DNA from: Pseudomonas sp. PIC25
GTDB lineage: Bacteria; Pseudomonadota; Gammaproteobacteria; Pseudomonadales; Pseudomonadaceae
Assembly: GCF_002286785.1 (NCBI RefSeq)
Contig: NZ_MUJY01000067.1
Coordinates: 1-64,000 of the forward strand
Direction: 5' to 3'
DNA length: 64,000 bases
The position numbers and the translations under genes are program-made. Positions 17,900-25,289 of the stretch are shown one piece after another. Under the pieces are notes generated by a model. That model did no database searches. It worked only from the letters and a program-made list of their open reading frames with translations, and had not been told where the DNA came from. Position 1 is the stretch's first letter, and each line of letters begins with the position of its first letter.

Positions 17900-17992
17900 A
17901 AGAGAGCCAGCCTAACAAAAGCTGGAACGAGTGCCGAACACGCATGGGCGAATGGGCGCATAATCGCTGCTCGCCCCGTCCAGGAGTCGCCG

Positions 17993-18466
17993 GTGAATCG
18001 AATCGCAGTCTTCGCCGATGTGCAAAATCTCTACTACACCGTGCGCCACGTATACGGCCGGCATTTCCACTATGCGGCCTTCTGGAACGAGGTGAGCAGC
18101 CACGGGCAGATCGTCGAAGCCTACGCCTATGCCATCGACCGCGGCGACGCCAAGCAGCGGCAGTTCCAGCAGATCCTGCGCAACCTCGGTTTCGAGGTGA
18201 AGCTCAAGCCGTTCATCCAGCGCAGCGACGGCTCCGCCAAGGGCGACTGGGACGTCGGCATCACCATCGACGTCCTCGACGCCGCGCCACGGGTCGACGA
18301 GATCGTCCTGGCGTCCGGCGATGGCGATTTCGACCTGCTGCTCGAGCAGGTCCGTCGTCGGCACGGGGTGCGCACCCGCGTCTACGGCGTGCCGGGGCTC
18401 ACCGCGCAGTCGCTGGTGCGGGCCGCCGACCGTTACCAGCCGATCGAGGCCAACCTGCTGCTGTAG
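17993..18466 (+). CDS. NYN domain protein (LabA/DUF88-like)
   Basis: A 157-residue single-domain protein of the NYN (PIN-like) nuclease fold. The acidic residues expected at the metal site are visible: FADVQNLYY near the start, GDWDVGITIDV in the middle, and LASGDGDFDLLLE. These proteins are predicted metal-dependent RNases; the cellular target of this one is unknown. The start is GTG at 17993 with CAGGAG six bases upstream. It stands alone on the plus strand after the MITE-like element. Confidence 0.88.
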   Translation: MNRIAVFADVQNLYYTVRHVYGRHFHYAAFWNEVSSHGQIVEAYAYAIDRGDAKQRQFQQILRNLGFEVKLKPFIQRSDGSAKGDWDVGITIDVLDAAPRVDEIVLASGDGDFDLLLEQVRRRHGVRTRVYGVPGLTAQSLVRAADRYQPIEANLLL

Positions 18467-18564
18467 ACCGTCCGTCTGTCGGCGAAGAAATTTTCGCTGC
18501 TCCTGTCGATCCGCATGTCTCCCGAACGATTAAGAGGTATCGAGCCCTCGTTCAGGAGACGACG

Positions 18565-18921
18565 ATGAAATACCTCTGCCTCATCTATGTCGAGGAAAGG
18601 CTCCTCGACACCGTGCCGGCCGCCGAGCTGACGGCCATCGAGGGCGTCTGGCTGGATTACCACGCGAGCCTGCGGCAGAGCGGCCGGATGCTCGCCGGCG
18701 AGGCGCTGCAGCCGGCCGAGAGCGCCACCACCTTGCGCCTGCGCAACGGCAAGCTGTCCCTGGCCGACGGGCCGTCGGTGGACACCCGCGAGCAGCTCGC
18801 CGGTTTCTACCTGATCGACGCCGGCGACCTCGACGATGCGATCCGCCTGGCGGCACGCATTCCCCAGGGGCGTCTCGGCAGCATCGAAGTACGGCCGGTC
18901 CGGCCGCTGGGGCTGGCCTGA
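18565..18921 (+). CDS. YCII-related (DGPF) protein 1 of the ECF42 locus
   Basis: A 118-residue protein of the YCII/DGPF fold, starting MKYLCLIYVEE. The family takes its name from a DGPF motif; here it reads LADGPSVDTREQLAGFYLI, so Phe is replaced by Ser. DGPF proteins accompany ECF42 sigma factors across bacteria, but their chemistry is unknown. A CAGGAG ribosome site precedes the ATG. The stop overlaps the start of the small gene at 18921 by one base. The paralogue at 20436 keeps the full DGPF. Confidence 0.9.
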   Translation: MKYLCLIYVEERLLDTVPAAELTAIEGVWLDYHASLRQSGRMLAGEALQPAESATTLRLRNGKLSLADGPSVDTREQLAGFYLIDAGDLDDAIRLAARIPQGRLGSIEVRPVRPLGLA

Positions 18922-19070
18922 TGTGCCCCGTCTGCCTCGCTTCCATTGCCCTGGCCAGTGCCGGGCTCACCACCGCGGGTGGAGCTGCTGCGTTGATTGC
19001 GCGGCGTAACCGTGCCGATCACCGCCCGCCACAACCGAGGAGTACTCCGCATGAACGCAAACACGCTTGA
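18921..19070 (+). CDS. Small hydrophobic CPVCL protein, 49 residues
   Basis: An ORF of 49 codons whose ATG overlaps the preceding YCII stop (TGATG). It reads MCPVCLASIALASAGLTTAG, then a continued Ala-rich hydrophobic run to about residue 27 and an Arg-rich tail. That is a CxxC pair joined to one membrane helix. The last 20 bases run into the DUF899 gene in another frame, and the last ten codons cover its ribosome site. I recall similar tiny CPVCL proteins next to DUF899 or YCII genes in other bacteria, which supports its being real. Function unknown; short length keeps confidence moderate. Confidence 0.6.
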   Translation: MCPVCLASIALASAGLTTAGGAAALIARRNRADHRPPQPRSTPHERKHA

Positions 19071-19857
19071 ACAGCCGCGCGTCGTATCGCGGGAGGAATG
19101 GCAGGCCGCCCGTCGCCAGCTCCTGCAGCGGGAGAAAGCGCTCACCCACCAGTTGGACGAGGTCGCCGCCGAACGGCGCCGGCTGCCCTGGGTGAAAATC
19201 GACAAGCCCTACCGCTTCGAGGGGCCGGACGGGGTGAAAAGCCTGGCCGACCTGTTCGGCGAGCGCAGCCAGTTGATCGTCTACCATTTCATGTTCGCTC
19301 CCGGTTGGGAGGAGGGCTGCCACGGCTGCTCCTTCGTCGCCGACCACATCGACGGCGCCAACCAGCACCTGGCCCACCATGACGTTACCCTGCTGGCCGT
19401 CTCGCGGGCGCCCTGGGCACAGATAGCCCCGTTCAAGAAGCGTATGGGCTGGCGCTTCGACTGGCTGTCCTCGGCCGGCAGCGACTTCAACCGGGACTTC
19501 GGCGTGCAGTTCAGCGCCGAGGAAATCGCCTCGGGCCGGGCGTTCTACAACGGCGAGGCACGCAACGACATCGGCGAGGACATGCCCGGCCTCAGCGTGT
19601 TCTACCGTAATCCCGAGGGCGAGATTTTCCATACGTACTCCACCTACGCCCGTGGCCTCGACCTGCTGCTCGGCGCGCACAACTACCTCGACTTCACGCC
19701 GAAGGGGCGCAACGAACGATCGACCATGGACTGGGTACGTCTGCACGACCGCTACGAAGGCGCCGCGGCGACCGAAAGCTGCTGCGCTGGCGCCGCACAA
19801 CCGGGACAGGCCGGCGGCAAGAGCGCCGCGGCGAAACGCAACGTCATCGTGCAATGA
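19051..19857 (+). CDS. DUF899 thioredoxin-like protein
   Basis: A 268-residue DUF899 family protein. The fold is thioredoxin-like. The typical opening VVSREEWQAARRQLLQREKA is followed by KIDKPYRFEGPDG and then FMFAPGWEEGCHGCSF, in which CHGC stands where thioredoxins have their redox pair. AGLSVF-like and YSTYARGLD blocks match the family. The tail ends in a low-complexity Gly/Ala/Lys stretch with ESCCAG. I chose the ATG at 19051 (GAGGAG upstream) over a TTG at 18997. The gene overlaps the small CPVCL ORF. A redox role is inferred. Confidence 0.88.
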   Translation: MNANTLEQPRVVSREEWQAARRQLLQREKALTHQLDEVAAERRRLPWVKIDKPYRFEGPDGVKSLADLFGERSQLIVYHFMFAPGWEEGCHGCSFVADHIDGANQHLAHHDVTLLAVSRAPWAQIAPFKKRMGWRFDWLSSAGSDFNRDFGVQFSAEEIASGRAFYNGEARNDIGEDMPGLSVFYRNPEGEIFHTYSTYARGLDLLLGAHNYLDFTPKGRNERSTMDWVRLHDRYEGAAATESCCAGAAQPGQAGGKSAAAKRNVIVQ

Positions 19858-19882
19858 ACCAACAATGCAGGAGGAAACGACC

Positions 19883-20335
19883 ATGACCGCAGCAGACCGT
19901 ACCCTGGACGACCAGGCCCGCATCCGGCAACTGACCGAGCAGTGGGCGGAAACCGTGCGCAGCCGGGACGTAGAGCGCATCATGCAGATCTATGCGGACG
20001 ATGTCCGCGCCTTCGATGCCGTCGCCCAGTTGCAGTTCAAGGGCAAGGCGGCCTACAAGGCGCACTGGCAGGCATGCATGGAGCAGTGCCCGGCCCAGGG
20101 ATCGATGCAGTTCAAGATCGATCAGCTACAGGTGGAGACCGGTGGCGATCTCGGCCTCGCCCATTACCTCTGCTATTGCGGCGGGACGGACGAGAAGGGC
20201 GAGGAGCAGGGCGGCTGGATGCGCGTGACCGTGGGTTGGCGACGGATCGGCGATGAATGGAAAGTGACCCATGATCACTTCTCGGCACCGTTCGACATGA
20301 AGACCGGGGAAACCCTGTTCAAGCTGCAGCCCTGA
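19883..20335 (+). CDS. SnoaL-like/DUF4440-type NTF2-fold protein
   Basis: A 150-residue protein of the NTF2-like superfamily. The pattern fits: an N-terminal helix IRQLTEQWAETVRSRDVERI, then MQIYADDVRAFD, a WRRIGDEWKVTHDHFSAPFD strand pair at the end, and a size near 150. Members range from polyketide cyclases to simple binding proteins; no catalytic Asp/His pair can be assigned. GGAGG lies just upstream of the ATG at 19883. It sits between DUF899 and the second YCII gene, 25 bases after DUF899, and seems part of the same locus. Confidence 0.8.
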   Translation: MTAADRTLDDQARIRQLTEQWAETVRSRDVERIMQIYADDVRAFDAVAQLQFKGKAAYKAHWQACMEQCPAQGSMQFKIDQLQVETGGDLGLAHYLCYCGGTDEKGEEQGGWMRVTVGWRRIGDEWKVTHDHFSAPFDMKTGETLFKLQP

Positions 20336-20352
20336 GATGCTCGACGTGTATT

Positions 20353-20405
20353 GGGCGAATGAACTCGCCCCTACCGAGGTTCTGTAGGGGCGGATTCATC
20401 CGCGA
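20353..20405. repeat. REP-type inverted pair
   Basis: GGCGAATGAACTCGCCCCTAC and GTAGGGGCGGATTCATCCGC are two oppositely oriented copies of the Pseudomonas REP element, between the SnoaL-like gene and the second YCII gene. The pair could form an mRNA hairpin that lowers or stabilises downstream expression. Confidence 0.75.
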
Positions 20406-20435
20406 CAGGAAAACGGAGATTCCCAGGAGACGCCC

Positions 20436-20795
20436 ATGAAATACCTTTGCCTGATCTACTGCGACGAGGACGCGCTGGATGCCATGCCCGCCCGCGAGCG
20501 GGAAGCGCTGACCGAGCGCTGCATGGCCTACAGCGACGAGCTCGGCGCCAGCGGCCGCTACCTCGGCGGCGAGCGTTTGCAGCCGGTACAGATGGCCAGG
20601 ACACTGCGCATCCGGCAGGATGGCTCGCTGAACATCACCGACGGCCCGTTCGCCGAAACCAAGGAACAACTGGCAGGCTTCTATCTGATCGACGCGCGCG
20701 ACCTGAACGAGGCGATCCAGGTGGCGGCGAAGATTCCGCCGGCCAGCCTGGGTAGCGTCGAGGTCCGTCCGGTACGCGACCTGCCGCAGCACTGA
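20436..20795 (+). CDS. YCII-related (DGPF) protein 2 of the ECF42 locus
   Basis: A 119-residue paralogue of the protein at 18565, beginning MKYLCLIYCDED and keeping the intact family motif in NITDGPFAETKEQLAGFYLI. The two share the C-terminal pattern GS(V/I)EVRPVR. The gene ends 21 bases before the sigma factor gene, the classical arrangement for ECF42 loci. An AGGAG ribosome site precedes the ATG. Biochemical role unknown; published work on ECF42, as I recall, found DGPF proteins are not the sigma factor's inhibitor. Confidence 0.9.
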   Translation: MKYLCLIYCDEDALDAMPAREREALTERCMAYSDELGASGRYLGGERLQPVQMARTLRIRQDGSLNITDGPFAETKEQLAGFYLIDARDLNEAIQVAAKIPPASLGSVEVRPVRDLPQH

Positions 20796-20816
20796 ACCGG
20801 GCGCAACGAGGACTTC

Positions 20817-22043
20817 ATGAGCGTAAGCATTGACGCCGTCTACCGTGCCGAATCGCGGCGCGTGCTGGCGACCCTGATCCGGCTGCTGGGCGATTTCGAC
20901 CGGGCCGAGGAGGCGCTGCACGATGCCTTCGCCGCGGCCGTCGAGCAGTGGCCGCGCGACGGCGTGCCGGCCAATCCGCGAGCCTGGCTGGTCTCGGCCG
21001 GGCGCTTCAAGGCCATCGACAATTTGCGCCGCCGCGCCCGCTTCGATGCCTCGCTGGCGTTGCTGGCCGATCAGCTCGACGCGGGCGACGAGGCAGAGGT
21101 GTGGGACGGCGAGGCGGTGGAAGATGACCGCCTGCGCCTGATCTTCACCTGCTGCCACCCGGCCTTGCCGGCGGATGCCCAGGTGCCGCTGACCCTGCGC
21201 GAGGTATGCGATCTCAAGACCGAGGAAATCGCCCGCGCCTTCCTCGCCACGCCGTCCACCATCGCCCAGCGCATCGTGCGCGCCAAAACGAAGATCCGCG
21301 ATGCGCGGATTCCCTATCAGGTGCCGGCGCTGAACGAACTGCCCGAGCGGCTCGACAGTGTGCTGCGGGTCATCTACCTGGTATTCAACGAAGGCTACTC
21401 GGCCTCATCCGGCGAGACGCTGACACGCACCGATCTTTCCCGCGAAGCCATCCGGCTCGGCCGGTTGCTGCTCGAACTCCTGCCCGAGCCGGAAGTGATG
21501 GGGTTGCTGGCGTTGATGTTGCTGCACGAGTCGCGCCGCGCTGCGCGTGCCTCTGCCGACGGCGAACTGGTGCTGCTGGAGGACCAGGATCGCTCGCGCT
21601 GGGACCGTGCGCTGATCGCCGAAGGTTCGGCGCTGGTGGAGCGCGCTCTGACGTCGCGTCGCTTCGGGCCGTATACCTTGCAGGCGGCCATCGTCGCCGT
21701 GCATGCCGAGGCGGAGGATGCCGCGGCCACCGATTGGGAGCAGATCGTCGGGCTCTACGATGTGCTGGCGCGCGTCACGCCGTCGCCGGTGGTGGAGCTG
21801 AACCGTGCCGTAGCCGTGGCCATGCGCGACGGGCCGGAAGCGGGGCTGGCGCTGGTCGAACGCCTGTTCGCCCGGGGCGAGCTGCTCGACTACCACCTCG
21901 CCCATGCCGCCCGTGCGGACTTCTGTCGGCGTCTGGCGCGCAACGCCGAGGCCCGCGAGTCCTACCGCCGTGCGCTGGCGCTGGCCCGCCAGGAGCCGGA
22001 GCGACGGTTTCTCGAACGGCGCTTGCAGCAGTTGGACGAATGA
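20817..22043 (+). CDS. ECF42-type RNA polymerase sigma factor with C-terminal TPR-like extension
   Basis: A 408-residue sigma factor. Sigma region 2 occupies about residues 8-75 (VYRAESRRVLATLIRLLGDF, then FKAIDNLRRRARFD), and region 4 about 115-170 (LTLREVCDLKTEEIARAFLA, the helix-turn-helix). Beyond it lies a helical extension of some 230 residues with NEGYSASSGE and RAVAVAMRDGPEAGL, typical of ECF42 proteins, in which the extension is needed for activity. No anti-sigma gene lies nearby. Likely targets are the upstream DGPF genes. It is often annotated as a DUF6596 sigma factor. Confidence 0.9.
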   Translation: MSVSIDAVYRAESRRVLATLIRLLGDFDRAEEALHDAFAAAVEQWPRDGVPANPRAWLVSAGRFKAIDNLRRRARFDASLALLADQLDAGDEAEVWDGEAVEDDRLRLIFTCCHPALPADAQVPLTLREVCDLKTEEIARAFLATPSTIAQRIVRAKTKIRDARIPYQVPALNELPERLDSVLRVIYLVFNEGYSASSGETLTRTDLSREAIRLGRLLLELLPEPEVMGLLALMLLHESRRAARASADGELVLLEDQDRSRWDRALIAEGSALVERALTSRRFGPYTLQAAIVAVHAEAEDAAATDWEQIVGLYDVLARVTPSPVVELNRAVAVAMRDGPEAGLALVERLFARGELLDYHLAHAARADFCRRLARNAEARESYRRALALARQEPERRFLERRLQQLDE

Positions 22044-22080
22044 GTTTGCCCCTGCAAGTCACTCTTTATGAGCCGCCTTC

Positions 22081-22105
22081 CTGTAGGAGCGAATTCATTC
22101 GCCCA
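22081..22105. repeat. REP-type element
   Basis: CTGTAGGAGCGAATTCATTCGCCC is a single copy of the Pseudomonas REP palindrome between the convergent sigma-factor and Lrp genes. Confidence 0.7.
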
Positions 22106-22118
22106 TCGCGGCGCGGCC

Positions 22119-22589
22119 TCACGCCTGACCCCGCTTCTCCTGCCCGTTGCCGTTCTGCAAGGTCGCCGGCAGGCGGCGCTGGAAGGGGGTGGAGAGGATC
22201 AGCGAGGTCTTGCTGGCGCCATACTGGCTGAGCCGGTCGAGCAAATCCTGCAGCTCCGGCATGGAGCCGACCGCCGCCTTCATCATGACGCAGGCGTCGC
22301 CGGTGATACGGTGGCAGAAGGTCAATTGGGGAATCTGCGCCAAGGCTTCGAGGGTGCGGCGGGATTCATGGTCGGCGATGCGCAGCTCGATCAGGCATTC
22401 GATGGGTAGGCCGATCTTCGCCATGTCGATGGCCGCGTGGTAGCCGGTGATTACTCCGCTGGCCTCCAGCTTGGCGACCCGGTCCGCCACCGCCGGGGCC
22501 GACAGATTGACCCGTCGCGCCAGGTCGGCGTAGGAAGCGCGGCCGTTTTCCAGCAGCGCAGCGAGTAACAGGCGGTCGTATTTGTCCAT
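22119..22589 (-). CDS. Lrp/AsnC family transcriptional regulator
   Basis: A 156-residue Lrp-type regulator. The N-terminal winged helix (DRLLLAALLENGRASYADLA, then RVNLSAPAVADRVAKLEASG) binds DNA, and the C-terminal RAM domain (CHRITGDACVMMKAAVGSM) senses an amino acid or related ligand. I chose the ATG at 22589 with GGGGA upstream; the ORF extends 12 codons further without a better site. The gene diverges from the YedA-like exporter, 163 bases away, so it probably controls that gene. Confidence 0.9.
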   Translation of the reverse strand: MDKYDRLLLAALLENGRASYADLARRVNLSAPAVADRVAKLEASGVITGYHAAIDMAKIGLPIECLIELRIADHESRRTLEALAQIPQLTFCHRITGDACVMMKAAVGSMPELQDLLDRLSQYGASKTSLILSTPFQRRLPATLQNGNGQEKRGQA

Positions 22590-22752
22590 GACGATCCCCG
22601 ATGCAAAGGCTGATTTCGAATACAAGGTAAAGGATGGTGATTTCCTTGCTTTGCAAAGCTGTATCGCTGTTTAAGCAGGGTTCTGTGCTTATTTTCCCGC
22701 GATTGCCTTGCCTAGAATAACCCTTTGATTACCTGCCCGGTCGAGTCCTTCC

Positions 22753-23661
22753 ATGCCTGCGCGTCGCTTCCCGTTGATCCTGCTCGGTGCTTTTTTCGCC
22801 CTCTACCTGATCTGGGGTTCCACCTACCTGGTGATCCGCATTGGTGTGGAGTCCTGGCCGCCGATGCTGATGGCCGGGATTCGCTTCGTCATCGCCGGCT
22901 CGCTGATGTTCGCCTGGCTACGCTGGCGCGGCGTGCCGGCGCCGACCTGGCGCGAATGGAAGGCCGCCGCGGTGATCGGCGTGCTGCTGCTCAGCTGTGG
23001 CAACGGTGGAGTGACGGTGGCCGAGCACCTGGGCGTGGCCTCCGGGGTGGCGGCGCTGGCGGTGGCGACGGTGCCGCTGTTCGCCCTGCTGTTCGGGCTG
23101 ATCTGGGGCCAGCGCACCAGCAGCCTGGAGTGGGCGGGGATCGTGCTCGGGCTGGTCGGCATCGGCCTGCTCAACCTCGGCTCCAACCTGCAAGGCAGCC
23201 CGCTGGGCGCCGGCCTGATCCTGTTCGCGGCGGCGGCCTGGGCCTTCGGCTCGATGTGGAGCAAACACCTGCCGCTGCCCGCCGGCCCCATGGCCAGCGC
23301 GGCGGAAATGCTCGCTGGCGGCGTGGCCTTGCTGATCGCCAGCGCACTCAGCGGCGAACGCATGACCGAGATGCCGACCGCCGCCGGCTGGGGCGCCCTG
23401 GCCTACCTGGTGGTGTTCGGCTCGATCATTGCCTTCAGTGCCTACCTTTATCTGCTGAAGAACGTCCGCCCGGCGGCGGCCACCAGCTATGCCTACGTCA
23501 ACCCGGTGGTGGCGGTGGTGCTGGGTATTCTTTTCGCCGGCGAACGCATCGGCATGGAGGAGTGGCTGGCCATGACCGTGATCGTCAGCGCCGTGGTACT
23601 GATCGGCGTACCGCAGTGGCGCCAGCAGAAGCAGGTGAAAGAGGCCGAAGCGAGCGCCTGA
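22753..23661 (+). CDS. yedA: Drug/metabolite transporter, YedA-like (EamA family)
   Basis: A 302-residue inner-membrane exporter with ten hydrophobic segments forming two EamA repeats. The N-terminus LYLIWGSTYLVIRIGVES and the GNGGVTVAEH segment are characteristic of YedA-type members of the DMT superfamily. The substrate is unknown; relatives export amino acids or small metabolites. The divergent Lrp-type regulator supports control by an amino acid. Confidence 0.87.
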   Translation: MPARRFPLILLGAFFALYLIWGSTYLVIRIGVESWPPMLMAGIRFVIAGSLMFAWLRWRGVPAPTWREWKAAAVIGVLLLSCGNGGVTVAEHLGVASGVAALAVATVPLFALLFGLIWGQRTSSLEWAGIVLGLVGIGLLNLGSNLQGSPLGAGLILFAAAAWAFGSMWSKHLPLPAGPMASAAEMLAGGVALLIASALSGERMTEMPTAAGWGALAYLVVFGSIIAFSAYLYLLKNVRPAAATSYAYVNPVVAVVLGILFAGERIGMEEWLAMTVIVSAVVLIGVPQWRQQKQVKEAEASA

Positions 23662-23694
23662 GACCGTCCCTTCACATCCCTCTTCACTCTCATA

Positions 23695-23740
23695 GGCAGG
23701 TAAACTGGCGGCCTGTTTTTACTCCCTCCGGTTACCTGCC
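23695..23740 (+). promoter_or_regulatory. Inverted repeat directly abutting the rhlE start codon
   Basis: GGCAGGTAA (23695-23703) is the exact reverse complement of TTACCTGCC (23732-23740), and the second arm ends at the base before the ATG. No Shine-Dalgarno sequence stands in the usual place; the only AGG-like sequence (GGCAGG) is in the left arm. If transcribed, the stem would place the start codon at its base, which suggests translational control. Confidence 0.5.
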
Positions 23741-25090
23741 ATGACCTTCGCCTCCCTCGGCCTGATCGACCCGCTGCTGCGGACCCTGGAAACCCTCGAC
23801 TACCGCCAGCCGACCCCGGTCCAGACCGAGGCGATTCCCGCCGTGCTCAAGGGCCGCGATCTGATGGCCGCAGCGCAGACCGGCACCGGCAAGACCGCCG
23901 GTTTCGCCCTGCCGCTGTTGCAGCGCCTGACCCTGGAAGGGCCGCAGGTGGCGAGCAATGCGGTGCGTGCGCTGGTGCTGGTGCCGACCCGCGAACTGGC
24001 CGAGCAGGTTCACGAAAGCTTCCGCGTCTACGGTCAGAACCTGCCGCTGCGCAGCTATGCGGTGTACGGCGGCGTCAGCATCAACCCGCAAATGATGAAG
24101 CTGCGCAAGGGCATCGACGTGCTGGTGGCGACGCCCGGCCGGCTGCTCGACCTGTACCGGCAGAACGCTGTGCGTTTCGAGCAGTTGCAGGCGCTGGTAT
24201 TGGACGAGGCCGACCGCATGCTCGACCTCGGCTTCGCCCGCGAGTTGGACGAGCTGTTCTGTGCGCTGCCGAGGAAGCGCCAGACCTTGCTGTTCTCGGC
24301 CACGTTTTCCGACGTGATCCGGCAAATGGCCAAGGAACTGCTGCGCGACCCGTTGTCCATCGAGGTCAGTCCGCGCAACGCGGCGGCGAAGAGCGTCAAG
24401 CAGTGGCTGATCCCGGTGGACAAGAAACGCAAGGCCGAGCTGTTTCTGCACCTGCTGCAGGACAAGCGCTGGGGGCAGGTGCTGGCGTTCGCCAAGACCC
24501 GCAAGGGTGTCGATCAACTGGTGGACGAATTGCAGGCCCAGGGCGTGTCGGCCGATGCGATCCACGGCGACAAGCCGCAACCGGCGCGCTTGCGCGCGTT
24601 GGAGCGATTCAAGGCAGGCGAGGTGCAGGTGCTGGTGGCCACCGACGTGGCGGCGCGTGGCCTGGATATCGACGATCTGCCTCTGGTGGTGAACGTCGAC
24701 CTGCCGATCGTCGCCGAGGACTACGTGCACCGCATCGGCCGCACCGGCCGTGCCGGGGCCACAGGGGAAGCGATTTCCCTGGTGTGTGCCGACGAAGTGC
24801 AACTGCTCGCGGCCATCGAGACGCTGATCAAACAAGTCCTGCCGCGTCGTGAAGAACCGGGCTTCAGCCCCGACCACCGGGTACCGCAGACCACCCTGGA
24901 CGGACAGGTCCTGAAGAAACCGAAGAAGCCCAAGCAGAAGCCGGTGCCCGGTGCAGGCGCGACCGGCAAGGGCAAGATCCATCTCGGCAACTGGTTCGAC
25001 GAGAGCGAGAAGCCGGCGGTGAAGGCGGTACGCAAGACGCCCGGCTTCGGCAAAGCGGGCGCACGCAAGGGGCCGAAAAAGCCGGGCTGA
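23741..25090 (+). CDS. rhlE: DEAD-box RNA helicase, RhlE-like
   Basis: A 449-residue ATP-dependent RNA helicase. All core motifs are visible: Q motif (YRQPTPVQTEAIP), motif I AQTGTGKT, Ia PTRELAEQ, II VLDEADRML, III SAT, V ARGLDI, and VI HRIGRTGR. The C-terminal 60 residues are a Lys/Pro-rich basic tail (KKPKKPKQK, ending KKPG) expected to bind RNA. RhlE helicases act in ribosome maturation and mRNA turnover. Pseudomonas carries several RhlE paralogues, so which one this is cannot be decided. The start follows a perfect 9-bp inverted repeat. Confidence 0.93.
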   Translation: MTFASLGLIDPLLRTLETLDYRQPTPVQTEAIPAVLKGRDLMAAAQTGTGKTAGFALPLLQRLTLEGPQVASNAVRALVLVPTRELAEQVHESFRVYGQNLPLRSYAVYGGVSINPQMMKLRKGIDVLVATPGRLLDLYRQNAVRFEQLQALVLDEADRMLDLGFARELDELFCALPRKRQTLLFSATFSDVIRQMAKELLRDPLSIEVSPRNAAAKSVKQWLIPVDKKRKAELFLHLLQDKRWGQVLAFAKTRKGVDQLVDELQAQGVSADAIHGDKPQPARLRALERFKAGEVQVLVATDVAARGLDIDDLPLVVNVDLPIVAEDYVHRIGRTGRAGATGEAISLVCADEVQLLAAIETLIKQVLPRREEPGFSPDHRVPQTTLDGQVLKKPKKPKQKPVPGAGATGKGKIHLGNWFDESEKPAVKAVRKTPGFGKAGARKGPKKPG

Positions 25091-25152
25091 GGACCCTTCC
25101 TACGAGGGAAAGGCTGGTGCCTCTACACAAGCGGTTCGGGTGGCATCGAACC

Positions 25153-25268
25153 TTGTGGGAGCGGATTCATCCGCGAATTCGTTCTATCGGTCCATCGCGA
25201 ATGAATTCGCTCCCACGCTGAGGTCCGGAAGCAGCGAATTCATCCGCGATGCATCCGTTCCCACAAGC
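25153..25268. repeat. REP cluster, three copies
   Basis: TTGTGGGAGCGGATTCATCC, an inverted CGAATGAATTCGCTCCCAC, and GCGAATTCATCCGCGATGC...TTCCCACAAG form a closely spaced REP group between the convergent rhlE and CSLREA genes. No gene was seen here. Confidence 0.8.
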
Positions 25269-25289
25269 CGTTTGCCAATCGGGCCGAAC

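Noticed and set aside
18997-19050. Upstream TTG start for the DUF899 protein
   Set aside because: The added 18 residues are unlike the family start, while the ATG at 19051 has a strong GAGGAG site.
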